Shown: positions 8,497 to 12,194 of the stretch, piece after piece
How positions within the stretch are numbered: position 1 is the stretch's first letter
How the letters are laid out: each line of letters opens with the position of its first letter
From: Discostella pseudostelligera
Taxonomy: Eukaryota > Bacillariophyta > Thalassiosirophyceae > Thalassiosirales > Thalassiosiraceae
Reading direction: 5' to 3'
Length of the DNA: 12,194 nt
NCBI GenBank assembly: GCA_036940085.1
Contig: JALLBK010000646.1
Coordinates: 1 to 12,194 of the forward strand
Notes under the pieces: generated by a model
Databases searched by the model: none
The model's input: only the letters and a program-made list of their open reading frames with translations
Told to the model about the DNA's origin: nothing
Program-made: the position numbers and the translations under genes

Positions 8497-9801
8497 ATGG
8501 CCATGGCATCGGCATCAACTACTCCGCCGACATCCTCATCGCCCTTCCGTCCCAGCGCCCTTGCCGGAAAGGTTGCCATAGTAACTGGCGGTGGAAGGTA
8601 ATGCCCAAAGTAATTGCATTTGTGGTATTCACATCCATGAATTACATTGACGACGATACCACATCAACTCGCGTTCGCTTTTCACTGGTATGTGCCACTA
8701 ATTCTCTCTTGATACTATTTGCTATGTCAACAGCGGCATCTGCTACGAAATAACCAAACAATTATTACTCCATGGCTGCACTGGCGCGATAATATGTGGT
8801 CGAAGGGAGAATTTCTTGCAAAAGGCATCGGCGACATTGTCGTCCATAACTGGAAAATCATGTCGGTACATGGTTTGTGATGTTCGAGATGCTTCCGCAT
8901 GTCAGGTAAATACTTGAGTACCATGATTATTCGCTCATCATTTTTGGACAAAGGTTTTGACGATTTGATTCTCATATTCATTGCTCTATCCTTCATTTCT
9001 CGATTCAATGCATTTTAGGCTGTGGTAGAATATGCCCTATCCAACTATGGCCAACTAGACATCCTCGTCAATGGTGCCGCGGGGAATTTCCTCTCCGAGG
9101 CCAAAAGTTTATCACCCAATGGTTTCAAAACCGTTATGGAAATTGATGCTCAGGGGACATACAATATGTCACACGCCGTATATCCGGCCATGGCGAAGAG
9201 TGGTAGGGGTAGGGGCGGTGTGATTATTAACATTTCGATGACGTTGCATTATGGAGGTGAGAAGGAGTATTTCGCATCTTTCTTGCATCGCTTTCTATGA
9301 TCATGATATCAAACATTTCTAACAATTCCTTGTTGTGATTGTGAAATAATGATTGATGAATTGTATCGAAAATATACAAAAGCCACATGGTATCAGGCCC
9401 ATGCATCGGCGGCCAAAAGTGCCATCGATTCACTAACACGCAGCTTGGCATTGGAATGGGGATGTGACAATATACGAGTGGTGGGGATAGCACCAGGTCC
9501 CATTGCTAATACACCAGGAACGACAAAATTAGCACCGGGCTTTACCTCCGACGATGTCAATGAGATGATCGCCGAGCGTATACCATTGGGTCGACTTGGA
9601 ACTGCTATGGACATTGGAATGGCAGCGGTATTTCTAGCATGTGATGGAAGTGGGGGGTATATTAGTGGTGATACTTTGGTGGTCGATGGAGCGGAGTGGT
9701 TGTATAAGCCACCGATGGTGCCGAGGGAGATGGTCGCGGAGTTGTCGAGGAAGGTGGAGGCAAAAAGCAGAGCATTGATGCCCAAAACTTCGAAGCTGTA
9801 G
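8497..9801 (+). CDS. DECR2: Peroxisomal 2,4-dienoyl-CoA reductase (DECR2-type SDR), four exons
   Basis: The enzyme reduces 2,4-dienoyl-CoA with NADPH so that unsaturated fatty acids can pass through beta-oxidation. Exons are 8497-8597, 8734-8905, 9019-9256 and 9383-9801; introns of 136, 113 and 126 bp are GT-AG and keep the frame; the product is 309 aa (human DECR2 292). Residues 22-37 show the Rossmann start LAGKVAIVTGGGSGIC, split by intron 1 at S34. CGRR (55-58) fits the NADPH-binding strand 2 end, DVRD the adenine-side Asp, and NGAAGNF (109-115) matches NCAAGNF of DECR2. FKTVMEIDAQGTYN and GGVIINIS follow. The usual SDR YxxxK Tyr is absent (QAHASAAK, 175-182, keeps the Lys), which is normal in DECR2. 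APGPI (207-211) and a C-terminal S-K-L, a canonical PTS1, place it in the peroxisome. The acceptor of intron 3 (ACAAAAG) is weak, but no other AG fits. Confidence 0.92.
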
Positions 9802-9971
9802 CGTGCGAGCGAGGATAGCTTATTGGAATAGTGCGCTCAAGTAAACATAGGGCATGAATTTGAGGACAATGATCTCTCTCAATGAATTGATTCCAAAGAG
9901 AGAGTTGTTGAGAGCAAGCAAGAGAAGATTGTTACCAGTTGTCACCAGTAGGTAGGCATACTTCCAGCCAA

Positions 9972-10017
9972 AAAGCGCCGTATCTTTCGAGCGCGCCATA
10001 TCTTTCGAGAGCGCTTT
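9972..10017. repeat. Two 18-bp tandem repeats flanked by inverted AAAGCGC/GCGCTTT
   Basis: GCGCCGTATCTTTCGAGC (9975-9992) and GCGCCATATCTTTCGAGA (9993-10010) are direct, head-to-tail, with two mismatches, followed by a third GCGC. The block is bounded by AAAGCGC (9972-9978) and its inverse GCGCTTT (10011-10017). GCGC-rich cores next to the E2F-like sites suggest a regulatory role, which is inference. Confidence 0.65.
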
Positions 10018-10023
10018 ATCCAC

Positions 10024-10090
10024 TTCCCGCCAAATCTTTATTTGTGCTTCAATTTTAAAATGGCGCGGTCTACCCTCAAAAATGGCGCGC
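10024..10090. promoter_or_regulatory. E2F-like site cluster upstream of RPA1
   Basis: TTCCCGCCAAA at 10024-10034 is a near-perfect E2F/DP site (TTTGGCGGGAA on the other strand). Two further ATGGCGCG cores follow at 10060-10067 and 10082-10089, each preceded by an A/T run. RPA1 is a classical S-phase E2F target in plants and animals, so the association is biologically sensible. The cluster lies about 440-505 bases before the ATG, which is compatible with a leader intron in between. Confidence 0.55.
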
Positions 10091-10529
10091 TGAGCTTTGC
10101 TGTCTGCAGTTAGTTGCAGTGCACCGTCGCGTCGTCGTCGTCATTGTTTGCTTCTCTCTGCATTCATCATTCCATTCAATTCATCCGCTCGTTGTACCTC
10201 GACGATTCCTCTCCACCGTTACTGGAGATCGAAGCATCGATCCATTCCATTAATAAGGTGAGAGTAATAATTCCATCGCTCTGCGATTTTCTTTGGCGTG
10301 TTGGGGGCTTTTGCCAAGCCGATGTCGGCGGCGGCGGTGATGTGTACCATGGCATTCGATGACGATGACACGTGACACGACACATCGAAGCTGAGCTCCA
10401 CCTTCATTGTTCATTATCAATTTCATTCATTCTCTTACGTTATCTGCCCCAATCTCTCTTTTGGTAATTTCAACGTAAACTTTCACATAGCATATCGAGG
10501 TCAAACACATAATCAATTCCACCATCAAC

Positions 10530-12194
10530 ATGTCTCTCACTCCCAATGCTGTCTCGGGCATGTTCCGCATGGGCGGCACTGCCGACAATCCATCCTTTTC
10601 ACCCACGGTTCAGGTAGTACATTTGAAGAAGATTGATAATAAGAGTGGGGCCGATGAACGTTGGAAGGTGGGTTCTTATTTTGTAATGCATTGCTGTGCT
10701 TTAATTGGGGGGTGTCACGTGTCGCCAAGTCACCTATTCGAAGAATGGATTGCTCTACCATCTCGTTTGGTGATGCATGTTGAAATCTCACTCCTTGCTG
10801 CTTTTTAACACACTCTCTCATGATAATTATTTCGCTCCATCTTCCATTTTTCGAATTCACAGGTATCTCTCTCCGATGGCCTCCACTACCTCTCGGGAAT
10901 GTGTGCCACGCAAATCAATCATTTAGTACACGATGGTACCATCTCTCTCTACTCCATACTACGAGTGGAAGAATTCATTACCAACACATTGGGAAGTGGT
11001 GCCAAGATTTGTATTCTGCTGGGTGTGACGGCCGTGGGGCCGAACCCAGGAGAGAAGATTGGGAATCCGGTGGATATCGCCAAGCTTCCGGGGGGTGGAC
11101 CACCCCTGCCCCAGTCGGGTGGAGGAGCGGCTCCACCTATGTATGGCAATGTGCCCTCGTATGGCAGCGGCGGTGTTGGAGGAGGTGGAGGCAATCCGTA
11201 CGGGAGCAACAACAACAGCAACCCTTATGGCGGTGGTGCTGGTGCTGGTGCTGGTGGAGGGAATGCTNTGGTGCTGGTGCTGGTGGAGGGAATGCTAATC
11301 GCTTCGGTGGTGGAGGAGGGGCAGTATCTTCATCACCCATTGTACGTACCTCTGGCACCGGTCAGCCCATCACCCCCATCTCGGGTCTGAACATGTATTC
11401 CAACCGATGGACGATCCGTGCCAAAGTCACCACGAAGACGGATATACGAACTTGGAGCAATGCCAAGGGGGAAGGACAGTTGTTTAGTGTCGAACTCCTC
11501 GATTCGTCTGGCGTGGATGTGCGATGTACCTTCTTCAAGGAGGCCGTTGATAAATTCTATGCCTTCCTTGAGGAGGGTCGTGTCTACACTTTCTCCGGGG
11601 GGAAACTCAAGGTTGCCAACATGCAGTACAACAGCTGCAAGTCGCAATTTGAGATTACGTTTGATCAGAATTCGGAAATTCAGTTGGATACAAGTGGAGA
11701 TGACATTCGTGATTCGTACTCTTTCGTCAAGATTGCTGCATTGGAAAATGTTGATCCACAGGGACTTGTCGACATCTTGGCAGTGGTGAAGCATGTGGGA
11801 GAGACCAATTCGATTGTGAGCAAGAAGAGTGGGAAGGAGCTACTGAAGTGTGAACTCACCGTCGAGGATGATTCTGGGGCTGAGGTTCGATTGACTATGT
11901 GGGGTGACACGGCCTCGACTGCCCAAAGCAAATTTGGTAATAGCCCTATTGTTGCGTTCAAACGAGCTCGTGTTAGTGACTACGGAGGTAGGACATTAAG
12001 CGGTGGTAGCTTCGAAGTAAATCCCAACATCCCCCAGGCTCAGCAACTGAGGCAGTGGTGGGCCGTACATGGTAACAAAACTGCAACGCGTAGCCTCTCG
12101 ACAACCATGGGTGGAAATCGCGGACCTGAACCATTCGAACAACGTAAGAATGTAAGCTCCATCAAGTCGGAACAGATGGGATACAATGAAAAGC
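10530..12194 (+). CDS. RPA1: Replication protein A large subunit (RPA1/RPA70), 3' end outside the window
   Basis: This is the large subunit of the heterotrimeric single-strand DNA-binding protein used in replication, repair and recombination. Exon 1 is 10530-10667 and a 195-bp intron (GTGGGT...CACAG) follows; exon 2 runs from 10863 to the window end without another intron. Residues 1 to about 118 are the RPA70N OB fold (VQVVHLKKID, VSLSDGLHYLSGMCATQ, GEKIGNPV). A Gly/Pro/Asn-rich linker follows, then DBD-A starting PITPISGLNMYSNRWTIRAK with RTWSNAKGEGQLFSVEL and VYTFSGGKLKVAN (conserved DNA-stacking Phe residues), then DBD-B with SLVDI-like GLVDILAVV, the conserved Trp in LTMWGD, and RVSDYGGRTLS. 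The window ends just as the DBD-C segment begins (SIKSEQMG). A single N at 11268 puts the downstream part in another frame; removing it with one of two identical flanking 28-bp copies restores one frame, giving 480 residues before the edge. The frame break is probably not biological. Confidence 0.9.
11240..11296 (+). repeat. Two identical 28-bp copies flanking a single N inside RPA1
   Basis: The 28 bases at 11240-11267 (TGGTGCTGGTGC... to AATGCT) recur exactly at 11269-11296, with only the N at 11268 between them. The sequence encodes part of the Gly/Ala linker of RPA1. The exact duplication around an ambiguous base is what an unmerged contig overlap would look like. Confidence 0.85.

Larger units (their letters stand above)
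9802..10529. other. Intergenic region: reductase 3' end and RPA1 promoter and leader
   Basis: No gene is supported. The left part is presumably the reductase 3' UTR. A pair of 18-bp repeats and E2F-like motifs lie between 9975 and 10090, then GTC-rich sequence near 10127-10142. AAG|GTGAGA at 10255-10263 and a pyrimidine-rich CACATAG ending at 10490 could bound a 233-bp 5'-leader intron of RPA1 (10258-10490). Confidence 0.45.

Noticed and set aside
9820..10023. 67-codon minus-strand ORF with Leu/Asn-rich, LRR-like wording
   Set aside because: It is short, runs through the 18-bp repeat block, has no neighbour logic, and the LRR resemblance is only a run of Leu and Asn.
11059..11390. RPA1 ending early at a stop after the Gly-rich linker
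   Set aside because: The stop appears only after the N at 11268, and a full DBD-A/DBD-B sequence continues in another frame.
1..12194. tRNA, rRNA, CRISPR array or bacterial operon
   Set aside because: No cloverleaf, rRNA core or spaced repeat array was seen, and the genes are intron-containing with eukaryotic targeting signals.

Overview
The window looks like nuclear DNA of a photosynthetic stramenopile, most likely a diatom. Genes are split by short GT-AG introns (72 to 201 bp) and packed with only a few hundred bases between them. Products are typical eukaryotic housekeeping proteins. The glutamate-cysteine ligase is of the animal/fungal type but begins with a secretory-type signal ending in a TSA-F motif, which resembles a diatom plastid presequence. 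The species cannot be fixed from the sequence.

Positions 1 to about 2650 hold a degenerate PIF/Harbinger-type DNA transposon. A 5'-truncated, frame-broken DDE transposase lies on the plus strand and an intact two-exon companion ORF on the minus strand. They converge on a small cluster of 25-bp repeats with a perfect hairpin. A possible element end lies near 2653.

Positions 2990-4316 encode mitochondrial ribosomal protein mL46 (plus, 2 exons). Positions 8092-4547 encode the catalytic subunit of glutamate-cysteine ligase (minus, 8 exons, 935 aa), the first step of glutathione synthesis. It carries an insertion of roughly 165 residues with SH3-like features. Head-to-head with it, 8497-9801 encodes a peroxisomal 2,4-dienoyl-CoA reductase (plus, 4 exons, 309 aa, C-terminal SKL), which serves beta-oxidation of unsaturated fatty acids. 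From 10530 to the window end runs the large subunit of replication protein A (RPA1, plus, 3' end outside), with E2F-like sites about 0.45-0.5 kb upstream. Its reading frame is broken by one N flanked by two identical 28-bp copies, which looks like an assembly join.

The host genes do not form a pathway: they serve mitochondrial translation, glutathione synthesis, peroxisomal lipid breakdown and DNA replication. The most notable points are the GCLC insertion domain, the signal-peptide exon spliced inside the second codon of the ancestral GCLC start (M-G-L-L), and the E2F-like sites upstream of RPA1. No tRNA, rRNA, CRISPR or prokaryotic-style operon was seen.
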